This document shows positions 21,440-21,849 of a DNA stretch of 21,849 nucleotides, in pieces. Where the stretch lies: assembly GCA_030043575.1 (NCBI GenBank), contig JASHXK010000070.1, positions 1-21,849 on the forward strand, read 5' to 3'. The notes below the pieces were generated by a model, which saw only the letters and a program-made list of their open reading frames with translations, made no database searches and was not told the DNA's origin. The position numbers were made by a program, and so were the translations under genes. Each line of letters starts with the position of its first letter. The stretch's first letter is position 1. This DNA is from Terriglobales bacterium. Its GTDB lineage: Bacteria; Acidobacteriota; Terriglobia; Terriglobales; Acidobacteriaceae.

Positions 21440-21529
21440 GGAGAGATGGCCGAGTGGCTGAAGGCGCACGCTTGGAAAGCGTGTATACGGGAAACTGTAT
21501 CCAGGGTTCGAATCCCTGTCTCTCCGCCA
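21440..21529 (+). tRNA. tRNA-Ser (anticodon GGA)
   Basis: The sequence folds as a class II tRNA: acceptor GGAGAGA (21440-21446) pairs with TCTCTCC (21519-21525). The D-loop contains GGCTGAAGG-like elements. The anticodon stem CACGC/GCGTG encloses TTGGAAA with anticodon GGA (21474-21476). A long variable arm (TATACGG-GAAA-CTGTA) is present. The T-arm is CAGGG-TTCGAAT-CCCTG. Discriminator G21526 and an encoded CCA (21527-21529) complete it. The long variable arm and GGA anticodon identify serine. Confidence 0.97.
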
Positions 21530-21540
21530 TATTTTCAACA

Positions 21541-21577
21541 ACTTACAGTGGCCTGCAGTCCACTTACAGTCCAGTAA
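21541..21577. repeat. Short direct and inverted repeats between tRNA-Ser and integrase
   Basis: ACTTACAGT occurs at 21541-21549 and 21562-21570. AGTGG/CCACT pair around an 8-bp centre. CTTAC-AGTCCA-GTAAG forms a small hairpin at the right. The clustering beside the integrase and tRNA 3' end suggests recombinase arm sites or part of the attachment region; alternatively a terminator-like structure for the integrase gene. Confidence 0.45.
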
Positions 21578-21589
21578 GCTTGGCGGCAA

Positions 21590-21849
21590 TCACTGAATCA
21601 CCATCCTGACTACTTGGCTATTCGCCTTCCGCATGCTCTCGGGCAATGCTCCACCATATCGCGCAGTCATAGAGTCGTCCGCGTGACGCATCAAGTCCTT
21701 TTGCACGCCGAGCGGTGTACCGTTATCGTCCAGCCACGAGCGATAGGTATGCCTGAGACAGTGCCAACCGATCGAGCCCAAGCCCGCCAGCTTCGCAGCG
21801 GGCACAAGGTAGTCCCTTTGAACCGCGTTTGGATAGTAGGGCATCTGCC
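21590..21849 (-). CDS. Tyrosine recombinase/integrase, C-terminal part (5' end beyond window)
   Basis: About 85 residues of the catalytic C-terminus are visible, read from the right edge to a stop at 21590. Box II appears as GWHCLRHTYRSWLDDNGTPL with H-x-x-R-H-T. KDLMRHADDSMTARYGGAL follows, with a conserved histidine and the nucleophilic tyrosine in ARYGG. The ending MRKANSQVVRMV resembles a family of acidobacterial integrases I remember. The gene points at tRNA-Ser, 60 bp away, the classic arrangement for an element integrated into a tRNA 3' end. The catalytic region visible here is intact, so the enzyme may be active, but the N-terminal domains cannot be checked. Confidence 0.88.
   Translation of the reverse strand, partial: QMPYYPNAVQRDYLVPAAKLAGLGSIGWHCLRHTYRSWLDDNGTPLGVQKDLMRHADDSMTARYGGALPESMRKANSQVVRMVIQ

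Overview
The window looks like chromosomal DNA from a soil-type bacterium, most likely an Acidobacteriota (Terriglobia/Koribacter-like). This is inference from the GC-rich coding, the many short interspersed palindromic repeats between genes, a secreted protein built of Gloeo/Verruco-type repeats, and the style of the Lon, integrase and hypothetical proteins. No database search was possible.

Layout. 1-505: minus-strand DUF433/DUF5615 toxin-antitoxin-like pair, cut by the left edge. 698-4244: a secreted hypothetical protein (-), a secreted repeat protein (+) and an MFS transporter (+). 4473-5000 (-): an AhpD/carboxymuconolactone decarboxylase-like gene interrupted by an in-frame TGA exactly where the second redox cysteine belongs, followed by a bacterial SECIS-like hairpin. 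I read it as a selenoprotein with a CxxU active site. 5217-6011 (-): anti-sigma kinase plus STAS anti-anti-sigma pair.

6412-14715 (+): the main metabolic block. A TetR regulator with a promoter and palindromic operator is followed by two crotonase-fold enzymes, a rhodanese, a three-subunit molybdenum hydroxylase and an amidohydrolase. The molybdenum enzyme resembles 4-hydroxybenzoyl-CoA reductase: the FAD subunit keeps the four-cysteine insert that binds the extra [4Fe-4S] cluster of that family. The second crotonase resembles cyclohexadiene-carbonyl-CoA hydratase. Together they suggest breakdown of an aromatic or alicyclic acyl-CoA. No CoA ligase and no benzoyl-CoA reductase are present here.

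14736-17916 (-): housekeeping engB and lon. 18380-21330 (+): MscS-type channel, a tail-anchored protein with three copies of a ~40-residue repeat, a second STAS protein, and bacterioferritin. A 215-bp MITE-like element with terminal inverted repeats and a target duplication has inserted exactly at the stop codon of the second STAS gene, recreating the same C-terminus and stop. 21440-21849: tRNA-Ser(GGA) followed by the 3' part of a tyrosine integrase pointing at it, the left edge of an integrated element that continues beyond the window.
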